NCBI RefSeq assembly: GCF_022512515.1
Contig: NZ_JAKWBK010000001.1
Coordinates: 124,001 to 188,000, forward strand
From: Paraniabella hibiscisoli
GTDB taxonomy: Bacteria; Bacteroidota; Bacteroidia; Chitinophagales; Chitinophagaceae
Reading direction: 5' to 3'
Length of the DNA: 64,000 nucleotides
In this document: one piece after another, positions 41,622-53,398 of the stretch
How positions within the stretch are numbered: position 1 is the stretch's first letter
Layout: each line of letters starts with the position of its first letter
The notes under the pieces: model-generated
What the model was told of the DNA's origin: nothing
Databases searched by the model: none
Seen by the model: only the letters and a program-made list of their open reading frames with translations
Program-made: the position numbers and the translations under genes

Positions 41622-44600
41622 CTAATTAGGACCAGCAGGTATAATCCTAGTCTGCTTTAGGATTTTGGCTATACTTTTTGGGGTTGTGCCATACTGTTTC
41701 TGAAACATACGGGTAAAGCTGGTGGCATCAGCATACCCTACCATGTAGGCTATTTCGGTCACAGAATGCTGGCCCTGCAACAGCATTTCTGCGGCTTTAC
41801 TTAGCCGGATGCGGTTACGAATTCATGCACTGACTGGTTTGTAACAGCCTTGATTTTACGGTAAAGTTGGGTACGGCTCATATACAGCTGGCCTGCCAAC
41901 CATTCTACATTCACTTCGGCATCAGACATGTGCTCTTCCACCAAACGGGTAGCCTTCGCCAAAAATGACTTATCAGCCGCGCTTAATCCTACCGGGTTAG
42001 CATAAGATTCGGGGATTGGGCAAATAGCTGTCTTAGTTGGGCACGGCTGGCTATCAGATTGCGTACCCGTACCTGTAGCAACGGCATGCTAAATGGCTTC
42101 ACGATATAAGCGTCTGCCCCTGTTTCGTAACCTTCTGCCTCATACTGGTCAGACTGCCGGGCTGTTAGCAATACAACGGGAATATGGCTGGTTTTTTCGT
42201 CGGCTTTCAATTGTTGGCACATTTCTAAACCATTCATGCCGGGCATCATAATATCGCTGATTACCAGGTCAGGAATGTTGGTAATGGCTTTTTCTACCCC
42301 TTCAAGGCCATTGGAAGCCTCAAGAACCGTGTACTCATCTGCCAGGTTTTGACGAATATAGCCGCGGATATCGTCATTATCTTCAACTACTAATATAATT
42401 GAACGTTCCGTTGGTGAAACCGTTTCCACAACTGCAGCCTCGCTCACGGCGCTCCATTCGCCAGGAACCGAAGGCATCGTAACAACCGGTGTATTTTCGT
42501 TTGTTTCGAGGTTGGTTAATTGTACTTTGAATAGCGTTCCGGCTCCGGCGGTACTACTTACACGGATGGTTCCTTTATGTAAAGCCACCAATTCCCTGGT
42601 AAGGGATAATCCAACACCTGTGCCGGCATGCTGCTGTGCGCTTTCCACCTGGAAAAAAGGATCGAATATTTTATCCAGCTTATCTGCCGGTATACCTAAC
42701 CCCGTGTCAGCCACAATGATCTCCACGAATTCAGGGTCAAGACTATCTGCCATTACTTTTACAGAGATACTTCCACCTGCCGGAGTGAATTTAAAGGCAT
42801 TGGATACCAGGTTGTACAAGATCTTGCCGGTTACATCCGAATCAAACCCAAATTGAATGACTGCAGGCTCTGCCTTTACATCAAACTGTATCTGCTGCTC
42901 CTGGGCTTTAAAGCTAAAAGCCGCTGCAGTATTTCTAACAAAAGCTACCAGGTCTTGCCGTTGGGGTTGAAGCTGCATTTTTCCCGATTCTATTTTACGA
43001 AAATCGAGGAACTGATTGATCAGCGCCAGTAAACGCTGTGCATTACGATACATTACGTTGTAATGTGCCATTTCCTTCTCTGATGCATCCTGCCGGGTTA
43101 GCAAAGACCTGAGCGGATCGACGATTAACGTAAGCGGTGTACGAAACTCATGTGATACATTGGTGAAAAAGCTGGACTTGAGCTGATCCAACTCCTGTGC
43201 TTTCTCTGCTTTTAAGCGTTCGGTTAAGATCTGGCGGTGATACTGCTGCCGCACCTGTACAATCCTTAAAATAATATAGATACCAGACAGGCATAGCAAG
43301 CTGTAAATACTATAAGCCCACCAGGTTTTCCACCAGGGTGGCAATACGATAATCTCCAGCGTAGCAGGCACCCTATTCCAAACACCATCGCTGTTGGATG
43401 CCATTACTTTGAGCAGGTAGGTACCTGCAGGTAGATTAGAATAACCTGCCACCCGGCGGGAAGCATCTACATATACCCAGTCCTTATCCTGCCCTTCCAG
43501 CATGTAAGCATACTGGTTCCTCGCAGGGTTGGAAAAGTGCAGGGCCGAAAACTCCACGGAAAAACTCTTGTCTTCGTGGGTAAGGGTGATCGTTTTAGCC
43601 AGGTGTAAAGGTGTGGAAAGAATCACACGACCATTTACGGTATCGCCCACCTGGATGGTTTTATTGAGCACCTGTAAATTGGTAAAAGTGGTAACCGGTA
43701 AAAAAGGGTTGTCTATAATTTCATCCGGATCGAAATGCACAAAACCCTGCGTAGTGCCATAATACATCTGCCCTGAAGCATTATCGAAAAAACCGGAACC
43801 ATCCATAAACTCATATTCCTGTCCAGGTTTCTTAACGGCATAATTCTGTATATGGCCGGTTTTGATATTAAACTTGGATAACCCGTTCTTATGGGCAAAC
43901 CACACAAACCCCGGGTCCTGTGCCATTACCTGGGTAATATAATGGTCTACCAAGCCATCTTTTATGGTGTAGGTTCTCGATGCCCGTGTTTTGGGGTTGA
44001 TTCGTGTTAACCCGTTTGCGGCGCCTACCCAAATCGCACCTTCAGAGTCTTCCGTTACTGCATAAACCCTTTCGTCAGGCGAACGGGAATCCGATGCCAT
44101 GGTAGTGTACAGAACCGTATCCACCCAGGCGTGAGTAGCAGGATCTCTTTTTACCTGGATGACACCGGAGTATTCGGTACCAATCCAGAGATTATTTTTT
44201 GAGTCGAAAAACAGGCACCCAGCCCCCGAACGTCCATACGAAGCAAGTGGTTGCTCCTTCATCGACTGTGCCTGGTAATTGTATTTAATAATCCCATGAT
44301 AATAGGAGAACCACAGATCGTGCGTCAAAGGGTCTTCAGCAATGGCGTAGAAACGACTTTTGTTTTGGTCTACCGATGACTTAAAATACGGAGTTATTTT
44401 TTTAGTTCGGGGATCATATTTGTCTAATCCGCTCCTTTTGCCAATCCATATAAACCCGTTATAATCTTTAAGCAGGGCCTTGATGTTTTCGTTAACCAGC
44501 TGTGGAGACACATAATGATAGGTTGCAGTCAGCTTATTCATGTAAATCAGTCCATTGTAATCAGACCCCAGCCAAACACCCTCTTTATCCACCCACATAG

Positions 44601-45287
44601 AGCGAATAGCCGTACCTATATTGGGCCGGCCAGGTTCATAGATAACTTCACTTTGGAACTTATTAGCGTTCAGGTCGGCTTTATTCACACCACCCGAACG
44701 TGTTCCAACCCAAAGTATCCCTTCATTGTCGCGGTATACAGAGTTTACGTTATTATCGTTCAGGTTACCGTGACCATCAACAGGTGTTTCGAAAAAATGC
44801 TTTCCTTGCTCTCCGATAGATGAAAGGGGCCGATGACGTTCTGTATAAAGTCTTTCGAATGAGTAAATATATCCAGGCTTCGAAGCCGGTTCACCGAGTC
44901 TCTGAAAGATAACGGCAGTGACGAAAGTTTGAAGCGGGTAAAATCATCGGTAGCATAATTATACCGGCACAATACCTGGTTAAAAACAGATACCCACAAA
45001 GTGCCTTCTTTATCTTTATATAAATAATGGATGCGACTGCTGGAGAGAGACGTAGTGTCTCCTGGTATGGTACGGTAAATCTTTAGTGAGTAACCATCAT
45101 AACGGCATAGCCCGTTCCAGGTACCAAACCACATAAAGCCATACTTATCTTTAACAATACCAAGAACGGTACTTTGAGGTAAGCCATTTTTTGCAGTTAT
45201 ATATTCAAAAGTTACAGGTTGACTTATTCCCGTGCTGATGCAAAACACCAGTAGCAGTCCTATTAATATACCCCTGTAAACAGCCAT
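41622..45287 (-). CDS. Hybrid two-component system regulator (HTCS)
   Basis: A single polypeptide (~1220 aa) combining sensor and transcription factor. In order: signal peptide (GILIGLLLVFCISTGIS), two Reg_prop half-propellers (TAKNGLPQSTVLGIVKDKYGFMWFGTWNGL and many repeats), Y_Y_Y domain, a membrane helix (WAYSIYSLLCLSGIYIILRIV), HisKA (FFTNVSHEFRTPLTLI), HATPase (ADTGLGIPADKLDKIFDPFFQVES, GTGVGLSLTRELV), a receiver domain (LVVEDNDDIRGYIRQNL, LVISDIMMPGMNG) and an AraC helix-turn-helix (MSRTQLYRKIKAVTNQSVHEF, EIAYMVGYADATSFTRMFQKQYG). Breaks lie near 44750, 41985 and 41820. Likely senses a pectic oligosaccharide and controls the acetylesterase and related genes. Confidence 0.92.
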
Positions 45288-45345
45288 GAACGATGAATAT
45301 ACGAACATCCTATTATCGAACCAGCTTTAAAACATGCGTCAATGA

Positions 45346-46642
45346 TTAATCTCCCAGCAAAAACGATTTTAACGCGTCAAAAGATGCATTAATTTCTTTT
45401 GATTCTTTTTTTGCGTCATCATTTCTTCTAATACTGCCGGTACTGCTACTTTTTCGCCGGTAGCGGATTCTACGGCATCGGGGAATTTTACGGGATGCGC
45501 TGTTTCCAGTATAAAGCCTTTTTCATGGGGTGCTGCTGCAGGTATTTATCCAAAGCCAGGTAGGCTACGGCTCCGTGCGGGTCTAAAGTATAACCCGATT
45601 CTTTATATACTTTGGTGATGGTTTCAACGGTATCCTCATCGCTAATGGTATCAGCAGATAAATTATTTTTCAGATCGGGGAATTGTTGATGAAACAGTTC
45701 GATGATCCTTACAAAATTGCTGGGATTACCCACATCCATTGCATTGGATAAAGTGGCAGTAGCTTCTTTAGGCTTCAGCTCCTGGGTTTGCAAATAATGC
45801 GATACAATATCGTTTACATTGCAGGCCGCTATAAAATGCCCGAGTGGCAGGCCGGTTACTTTCGCCAGCAGACCTGCGCAGATATTTCCAAAATTACCAC
45901 TCGGTACACATACTACAGGTTTTTGCTCCTTTTGTTTCCATTGCTTGTATGCCAGGAAATAATACACCTGTTGTGGCAGCCAACGCGCCACATTAATAGA
46001 ATTAGCGGAAGTCAGAAATTTCTTTTTATTAATATCAGCATCTGCAAATGCCTGTTTCGCCATTTTCTGGCAATCGTCAAATGTGCCGTCCACCTCAAGT
46101 GCTGTAATATTTTTCCCCAGGGTGGTTAGCTGCTTCTCCTGCACCGGACTTACCCGTCCTTTCGGATACAGGATCACAACATTAACATTCTTTACACCAT
46201 AAAAACCATTGGCCACCGCACCACCAGTGTCTCCTGAGGTAGCAACTAATACCGTAACCTCCCTTTCTTCATTTTTTAAAAAATGGCCCAGGCAGCGGCT
46301 CATAAACCGGGCACCAATATCTTTAAATGCGAGTGTAGGACCATGAAACAATTCAAGTGAAGATATATTGTTGGTTACAGGTTGTAAGGGTATCGGAAAA
46401 CTAACAGTTTCTTTTACTATACTATATAATTCTTCGTTATTTAACGAACCCGCCACATAAGGCTTCATTATTTCAAAAGCGATGTCGACATCTGACATTG
46501 ACTCAATGCGGTCTATTAACTGCGGATCTACCACAGGCAGATATTCAGGATAATATAATCCCTTGTCAGGTGCCTGTCCTAATATGGTGGCTTCTTTAAA
46601 AGTTACTTTTGAAGACTGTTGATTAAGGCTATAATATTTCAT
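45346..46642 (-). CDS. thrC: Threonine synthase
   Basis: This PLP enzyme makes threonine from O-phosphohomoserine. MKYYSLNQQSSKVTFKEATILGQAPDKGLYYPE begins the family N-domain, FHGPTLAFKDIGARFMSR carries the Lys that binds PLP, and LVATSGDTGGAVANGFYG and VPSGNFGNICAG bind phosphate. The frame breaks near 45530 and 45405; with both corrected the tail reads ILETAHPVKFPDAVESATGEK...KKESKEINASFDALKSFLLGD, stop 45346. About 432 residues. It is the last gene of thrA-thrB-thrC. Confidence 0.94.
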
Positions 46643-46705
46643 TTAGTTGACTGTTATTGGATGACAGTTGACTGTTTGTTGTTTAATTGTTTAAAGCGCC
46701 CCTAC

Positions 46706-46829
<124 letters not shown>

Positions 46830-46834
46830 ACTCA

Positions 46835-47753
46835 TCACTCATTCACCTTCTCTACTCCATTCTTCGCAATAGTAGTAACGTACACATAGTTTTCAATACC
46901 GATATCATCATATACTTTCTTCATAATATCTCCTACCAATTGAGCGGTAGCTTCATCTTCACTCAACATAAAGATGGAAGGTCCCGAACCAGAGATACCA
47001 CCACCCAATGCGCCGGCCTCTTTACATTTAGCTTTTACTTCATCGAAGGCCGGAATAAGGATACTACGTACCGGTTCAATAATCACGTCTTCCAGAGAAC
47101 GCCCTATCAATCCACGGTCATTGGTCATAAAGCCCGCTACCAAACCAGCAATATTTCCCCACTGCTTGATGGCATCTTTCAAAAAAACCTGTTTACGTAA
47201 TATCTGGCGGGCATCGGCCGTACGTACTTCTATCTGAGGATGCACTACTGTCACAAATAAATCAGGGCTTGCTATGGGAACAATATCTAACGGGTGTATG
47301 GAACGGATCAAAGTAATTCCCCCAATATGCAAGGTGTAATATTGTCGGCATGCTTTACCCCGGTCGCCAGCTTTTCTCCAATCATGGCCAATTGTACCAG
47401 GTCATCGGTAGAAAAAATTTCTCCCAGTAACAAATTAGCCCCCACCGCTGCGCCTGCCGCACTTGCGGCGCTCGAACCCAAACCGCTGCCCGGTTTAATA
47501 TGCTTTTCAATCGTAACCTTGATGCCTTTATTGAAGCCCGCTTTTTCCAACGCCGCCAGTAGCACTACCCCGGCCACGTTCTTTCCGGATCGGTGGGCAG
47601 GTTAAACGCATCGCGGTTTTCTATTACAACACCCGGTTGATCTATTATTTCAAACTCCATGATATCATAGGGTGCTTTTAAAGCAAGGCCCAATATATCA
47701 AAACCACATACCAGGTTGGCAACGGTTCCGGGAGATTTTATTTTTACTTTCAT
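46835..47753 (-). CDS. thrB: Homoserine kinase
   Basis: This GHMP-family kinase phosphorylates homoserine for threonine synthesis. MKVKIKSPGTVANLVCGFDILGLAL starts the fold, IKPGSGLGSSAASAAGAAVGAN is the ATP loop, and AGALGGGISGSGPSIFMLSEDE is the third GHMP motif. Breaks near 47570 and 47325 split the gene into three frames; rejoined length is about 306 residues. It begins 47 bases after thrA. The gap to thrC is filled by a microsatellite. Confidence 0.93.
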
Positions 47754-47800
47754 AATGTTCAGTTGACTCTTTGATAGCTGCTAACTTCTACTATTCTATC

Positions 47801-50255
47801 TTATATGCTCGCCGCTCTTACAATATCTGCGAATACGCCGCTGGCAGTTACATCGGCACCTGCACCCGCTCCCTTTACAACCAATGGCTGCACGGGGTAA
47901 CGCGATGTGTAGAACAATACTACATTATCTTTTCCATACAAATGATACAGGTCATTCTCAGGAGTAATATGCTGTAACCCTACGGAAGCTTTGCCTTCGT
48001 TAAAAGTAGCTACAAATTTCAATTTACAGTTCTGTGCGTTGGCTTCATCCAGTAATTGTTTAAAATGAGCTTCATGGCGATGCATACAGGCATAAAAAGC
48101 TTCCACATCTCCCTCCATACATTCAACGGGTAAAAACCCATTATTACCGATATCTTCCATTTGCATTTCGTGGCCGGCTTCCCTGGCAAGAATAAGTATC
48201 TTTCTCATTACATCCGTACCGCTTAGGTCCAGCCTTGGGTCTGGTTCAGTATATCCCTCTTCCTGCGCCTGTCTTACCACATCAGAGAAAGGCATGCTGC
48301 CATCGTAATTATTGAATACAAAATTCAATGTACCGCTCAATACAGCTTCCAGCTTTTTCACCTCATCGCCACTGTATACCAGGTCGTTCAAGGTACCTAT
48401 AACAGGTAACCCTGCCCCCACATTGGTTTCAAACAAAAACTTACAGTTAAACTCCCTGGCCAGATCCTTTAATCTTTTATAGTTGGCATAGTCAGAAGAT
48501 GCTGCAATTTTGTTACAAGCTACTACTGAAATACTTTTTTGCAATAAACGATCGTAGATATTGGCGACATCAGGATTGGCAGTGATATCTACAAAAACAG
48601 AATTGCGTAGGTTCTTTTCAATAACATGATCTACAAATAGAGGCAAGGAGGCTTTTTCACCCTGCTCCAGCTCCTGTTGCCAGTTGTCGAGCGCAATACC
48701 TTTTTCATTCAATACCATGGTTCGGCTATTGCTGATACCGATAACATTGATCTTGATCTTCAGGTGTTCCTGTAAAGAATTTAGTTGTTTTTCTATCTGT
48801 TGCAGCAATTTTGATCCAACATTGCCCACACCTGCAATGAATAAGTGCACCTGCTTAAAAGTGGTTTCGAAAAAGTCTTCATGAAGTACGTTAATGGCCT
48901 TGCGTACATCTATAGTAGAAATAACTGCGCTGATGTTTTTTCAGAAGAACCCTGAGCAATAGCACGCACGTTTACACCGTTACGGCCCAATGCACTAAAC
49001 ATTTTACCGCTCACACCAGGGTGGCTTCTCATCTGCTCCCCTACCAGTGCAACAATAGAAAGATCGGCTTCTACTTTCAGAGGCTCTACCTTCTGCAAGG
49101 CCAGTTCATTGGCAAACGCTTCGTCTATCGCTTGTTTTGCGCCTTCTGCTTTCCCTGCATCAATGGCCACACAAATAGAATGCTCTGAGGAGCTTTGCGT
49201 GATTAAAATAACATTGATCTGCTCGTTACTTAAAGCTTCAAATAATCTTTTCGAAAAACCCGGGATACCTACCATGCCACTCCCCTCGAGACTTAGCAAC
49301 GCCAGGTTATTGATACTGGAAATACCCCGAATAATGCTGCCATCAGAATGAGCGGCAGAACGTTCATTATTCAGCACTAAAGTACCTGCATCCTCCGGTG
49401 CAAAAGTATTTTTGATCCATACCGGGATATTGCGTGTCATCACGGGTTGTAAAGTAGGAGGATAAATTACTTTGGCGCCAAAATGTGACAATTCCATCGC
49501 TTCCCCATAAGAGATCGTTTCGATTACTTTGGCATTTGCGGCCAGGCGCGGATCAGCAGTCATCATACCGCTTACATCCGTCCATATTTCCAATACATTT
49601 GCATTCAAAGCTGCCGCAATAATAGCGGCCGTATAATCAGATCCACCACGACCGATAGTTGTGGTAATACCATCCTGATTGCTGGCGATAAAACCAGGAA
49701 CGATGCAAAGCGATGATTGAAGGCTATTGAAATAGTTGGCAATAGTAACCTGTGTTACCTCAAAATCAACCTGGGCCTGTGTGTAATTACTATTCGTTGT
49801 AATTAACTGGCGTGCATCCTTCCATTGTACTTCTACCTGGTCAAACCGGAGCTTTTCTGCGATAATTTGCGAAGAGAGCCACTCGCCGTAACTGGCTAAA
49901 CGGTCTTTTGTACGGGGCGTTATCTCACTTAAAAGAAATATGCCGTTACAGATATCTTCGATTTCGTTGATCGATGTTTTTACAAGACTTAGCAACTGAC
50001 TTTGATGTGCTACCGGAATCAGGCTTTTTATCGCATCAAAATGTCTTTTTCAATAGCTGCAATCGCCTGTTTATAATCTTCATTGCCTTTGGCCGCATTA
50101 TTAGCTGCCTGCAACAACATGTCCGTTACACCACCGAGCGCCGATACCACAACAATGGTTTTATCTTTACTAACAGCACTTTTAACAATAGAAGCTACTT
50201 TGTTTATATTCTCAGCATTGGCTACCGAAGTACCGCCAAATTTTAAAACCTGCAT
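47801..50255 (-). CDS. thrA: Bifunctional aspartokinase / homoserine dehydrogenase I
   Basis: This fusion performs the first and third steps from aspartate to threonine. The kinase half shows MQVLKFGGTSVANAENI, VVVSALGGVTDMLLQAA, TTIGRGGSDYTAAI and two ACT regulatory units (ALLSLEGSGMVGIPGF, LSIVALVGEQMRSHPGVSGKMFSALG). The dehydrogenase half shows FIAGVGNVGSKLLQQI, SLPLFVDHVIEKNLRNSVFVDITANPDVA and AVLSGTLNFVFNNY. Breaks occur near 50010 and 48900 (T and A runs). About 818 residues. First gene of thrABC, preceded by a Thr/Ile-rich leader frame. Confidence 0.95.
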
Positions 50256-50331
50256 GGTTTATAACAATTAAAATATTAAGGATGATTTATCAGGAACGGC
50301 CTTATTGGCCCAGGTGGTGATATGACGAAGT

Positions 50332-50350
50332 ACAACCCTTAACGGGTTGT
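50332..50350 (-). promoter_or_regulatory. Stem-loop overlapping the thr leader stop codon
   Basis: ACAACCC pairs with GGGTTGT over 7 bp around a 5-nt loop that contains the leader stop codon. No U-run follows on the minus strand, so a standard terminator is not formed by this stem alone. A second small stem (GGCC-aataa-GGCC) lies ~25 bases further toward thrA. Confidence 0.45.
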
Positions 50351-50419
50351 GGTAATAGTTGTAGTGGTAGCAGTTGCTACGATGTAAACCTGACTGATAT
50401 GTGTATAGATGTTATACAT
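50339..50419 (-). CDS. thrL: Candidate threonine/isoleucine leader peptide of the thr operon (26 aa)
   Basis: A 27-codon open frame (ATG 50419 to TAA) lies in the thrA upstream region, outside any other gene. It holds 9 Thr and 4 Ile among 26 residues, and its last 12 residues read ATATTTTITTTR, closely parallel in composition to the E. coli thrL peptide. A short stem overlaps its stop codon. I infer ribosome-mediated attenuation of thrABC by Thr and Ile tRNA charging. It starts almost at the predicted transcription start, so it would have little or no 5' untranslated leader. The terminator arm is not convincing, so the mechanism is uncertain. The symbol is by analogy. Confidence 0.7.
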   Translation of the reverse strand: MYNIYTHISQVYIVATATTTTITTTR

Positions 50420-50428
50420 GAACCTGCA

Positions 50429-50459
50429 CAAGATAAGACAGGAATAAAAGACGAACAAA
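50429..50459 (-). promoter_or_regulatory. Candidate thr operon promoter
   Basis: On the minus strand TTTG (50456-50459) and TATCTTG (50429-50435) are separated by 20 bases, near the Bacteroidota consensus with one T fewer in the -7 box. The Thr/Ile-rich leader frame starts about 10 bases later. Confidence 0.45.
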
Positions 50460-50486
50460 TATTTTTTAAGGAATACTACATTCCCC

Positions 50487-51870
50487 TTAATATTTCCTGG
50501 TGCTGATCACATTATCGGGAAGGCGAGGTGGTTCCAGTCCTTATGCAAAGCCATAGCGGCTCCCATAGCTGTAGCCTGTGACACTGAAGCGGCAAAAACT
50601 TCTGTTTGCGGATAAGCTTCGGCTAATAACTGCATATAAGTTTCGTTTTTAGCAAAGCCCCCGTCAACAAATATCTTCTTCACCTTATCATTAAATACCA
50701 GGTCGGTGGAGCGTTTCTGCGCAAGAATTACCTGCCTGATGAAATTAATATAGGCGGCCTCGTAACTTACATAATTGGAAACATCAAAATCGTTAAGATC
50801 CTGTAAAGCGGGCTCTTCTTTTAATAAGCTTTTATCATAGGCGATCTTTTCAAAATAGTTAGGCACTTCAACAAAATACTCCGACAATTTCTTAATGATC
50901 TGTTCATGCGCATAACCGGCGAATAAGCGGGAAGACTTTACAGTACCACCCTGATAAGTCATATAGCAAAGACAGTCTTTTTCCAGCTCCTCCTTGGTAA
51001 GCGGCTCTTCGTTAAAAGCATTCTACTAATGCACCAGGTTCCGGTAGAGATCAGCAAGAAAGGTTCATTTACATTTTGGATATACGGGATAAAAGCTGCT
51101 GAACTATCATGCAAGCCAATACCACATTTAAGAGTCTTGCCGTTATAAACAATGTCGAGAGCTTGCTCTGATGAGAATACCGGTGGCAACTTTTTATCAA
51201 TACCTTCTTTTAGCACCCACTCATGATAGCCATTATTGCTATAATCCCACAAAGCAGTGTGGCAGCCAATGCTGGTGATATCAGAATATTTCTGACCGCT
51301 AACCAGGTAGCTCAGGTATTGCGGAAAATGAAGGGAAGACGCTGTTTTATCAAACAGTTTTGCTTTATCATATTTCAATGAGTATAGCTGTAACCCTGAA
51401 TTAAGATTTCCTAAAGCAGGAGAAGCCGTTGCAATAGCAATGTCTTCTTTTGTTCCGTAAGCAGCATAAAACTGCTCTTCTGTTTTTGTTGGATAAGGCT
51501 TCAGATAATTATACAGCGGTGTTACAGGAGTATCTCTTTCATCAAGGTGCACAAAGCTGGCACCGTAGGCAGAAAAATTGATCGCTTTGATATCATAGGT
51601 ATTGCTTTCAATATACTTGTTTAGGTATCCAGCACCCATCTTCTCAAAGCCCTTATGTCTTCGCAGGCAAATCCATCCTCATCTTCTATCTCTGCAAAAT
51701 TTACAGTAACTTCTTCAACAATTTTATAGTCCTCGTTAAAAAGGAAAAACTTTTTATTTGTCTTACCTATATCAAATATGGCGATTACTGGAACCAAAAC
51801 AGTATACAATTTGAGATTGGATATCTCGTTTGAGTCAAACCAATCAATTAAAAAACTTAATCTATATAAA
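50487..51870 (-). CDS. rhaB: Rhamnulokinase-like FGGY carbohydrate kinase
   Basis: This kinase phosphorylates L-rhamnulose in the rhamnose pathway. VIAIFDIGKTNKKFFLFNEDY is the N-terminal phosphate loop, NFSAYGASFVHLDE and GIGLHDSSAAFIPYI (catalytic Asp) follow, and LLISTGTWCISRM, VKKIFVDGGFAKNETYMQLLAEAYPQTEVF and SQATAMGAAMALHKDW are the C-domain motifs. Breaks occur near 51640, 50985 and 50515; the corrected end reads FPDNVISTRKY, stop 50487. No clear ATG was found, so the start (~51870) is approximate. It is last in the rha operon. FGGY members overlap in specificity; context favours rhamnulose. Confidence 0.87.
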
Positions 51871-51912
51871 AACACATTTCCCCTTATTCAGGGGAAATGT
51901 GCATCTTAAAAT

Positions 51913-53189
51913 TTACAATCCGGTGGCTATTGTTTTCTCGCCTCTTTTACCAATCAATTGCTGCCTGATTTTTTCTTCTCTGAACAACTGAAGCGGGTTT
52001 AAGGCTGCGCCTACTCTTAACCGTGCTTCGGCAAGTAAAGGACGCAGATCAGTACATGATAGGCATCCTGTAAAAGCTCTTGTGCGCCGGCCACATCATT
52101 GTTTAGTTGAGCTTCATTCAACGCTTTGCTATTTACCAGCAAGGCCTGCGCATAAGCAAGGTTAATGGCTTCAACACTCTGCAAAAGATCTTCCAGCGGG
52201 TCTTTAATATTATGACTCGCATCAATCATCCATCCCAGGTCAGTCGCATGGTTTAACCCGCGCGCATCCATTCCTTCTACCAGCTCCTTAAAGATTAAGA
52301 ACAGCTGATAAGGTTTGATGCTTCCCACGGTGAGATCATCATCGCCATATTTACTATCATTAAAGTGGAATCCGCCAAGCTTTTGCTCATTCAACAAAAG
52401 AGACACAATTTGCTCAATGTTGGCATTAGGTAAATGGTGCCCAAGGTCTACCAATGTATAGGCTTTATCACCTAGTTTATTTGCATACAATAATGATTGT
52501 CCCCAATCGCCAACTGTTGTTGAGTAGAAATTAGGTTCAAAAGCTTTGTATTCAACAAATATTTTCCAATCTTCCGGTAAAGCACCATAAATATCCTGCA
52601 GGCTTTCCAGTGTATTGTTAAATGCGTTTCTGAAATTCAATTGCCCGGGAAAGCTCGAACCATCAGCCAACCAAACGGTCAAAGACTTAGAACCCAGCTC
52701 CTGACCATATTTGATCACTTCGATGTTATGGTCAACTGCTTGTTGCCTTACCGCTTTGTCCACATGCTGCATAGAGCCAAATTTATAGCTCAGCTTCTGG
52801 TCTTTCTGATCCTGGAAGGTATTGGAGTTCATCGCATCAAACTTCAGGTCAAAATCAGCAGCCAGGCTTTTAATAGCTTTGGCATCTGTAGGAATGTCCC
52901 ATGGAATATGCAGAGAAACCGCACCGCTGCTACGGTTGAGCTGGTGTAACAAACCGATATCTTCAATTTTTTCTTCCAGGGTTGAAGGCTCTCCCCCACC
53001 GCTGAAACGACCGAACCTCGTGCCGCCACTTCCCAGTGCCCATGATGGAATGGCTACCTGGAAATCTGTCAACTTCTTAATAATGCCTTCTGCATCAGGA
53101 ATGGTTCCGGATACATAATCAAAGCTCTTTTTGTGCTTTGCTAACCCCTTCTCGTTATGTGCATCTATCTGCGATTTATTAAGAATCAT
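51913..53189 (-). CDS. rhaI: L-rhamnose isomerase (RhaI type, TIM barrel)
   Basis: The enzyme interconverts L-rhamnose and L-rhamnulose. It is the Pseudomonas-stutzeri-like form, not the E. coli RhaA form. Metal-site and barrel motifs include SGGTRFGRFSGGGEPSTLEEKI, VSLHIPWDIP, LTVWLADGSSFPGQ, IFVEYKAFEPNFY (Glu), YTLVDLGHHLPNANIE (Asp, His) and LGGFHFNDSKYGDDD (His, Asn, Asp). The frame breaks near 52055; the corrected tail runs through LRPLLAEARLRVGAALNPLQLF to KTIATGL at 51913. About 425 residues. Confidence 0.93.
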
Positions 53190-53398
53190 GAATCAAAATA
53201 TTTTTTGATGGTTAAGTATTGTTTTTATAACAACCGTTTTGCCGGTTGGGTTGCATTATACTGCAGTATTTTTGTGTTGAACAATCCTACAGTTTAAGAA
53301 TCCTATTTAAAGCATTAAAAAAACGGGTCAGCCGACTGGAAAATCACCAACCCTTGTTGCTTTGCTATATGAAGATCCTTTGTTCTTTAATTTTCAGC

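Noticed and set aside
50332..50350. Stem-loop at the thr leader as a complete rho-independent terminator
   Set aside because: The stem is only 7 bp and no U-run follows on the transcribed strand; listed only as a regulatory stem.
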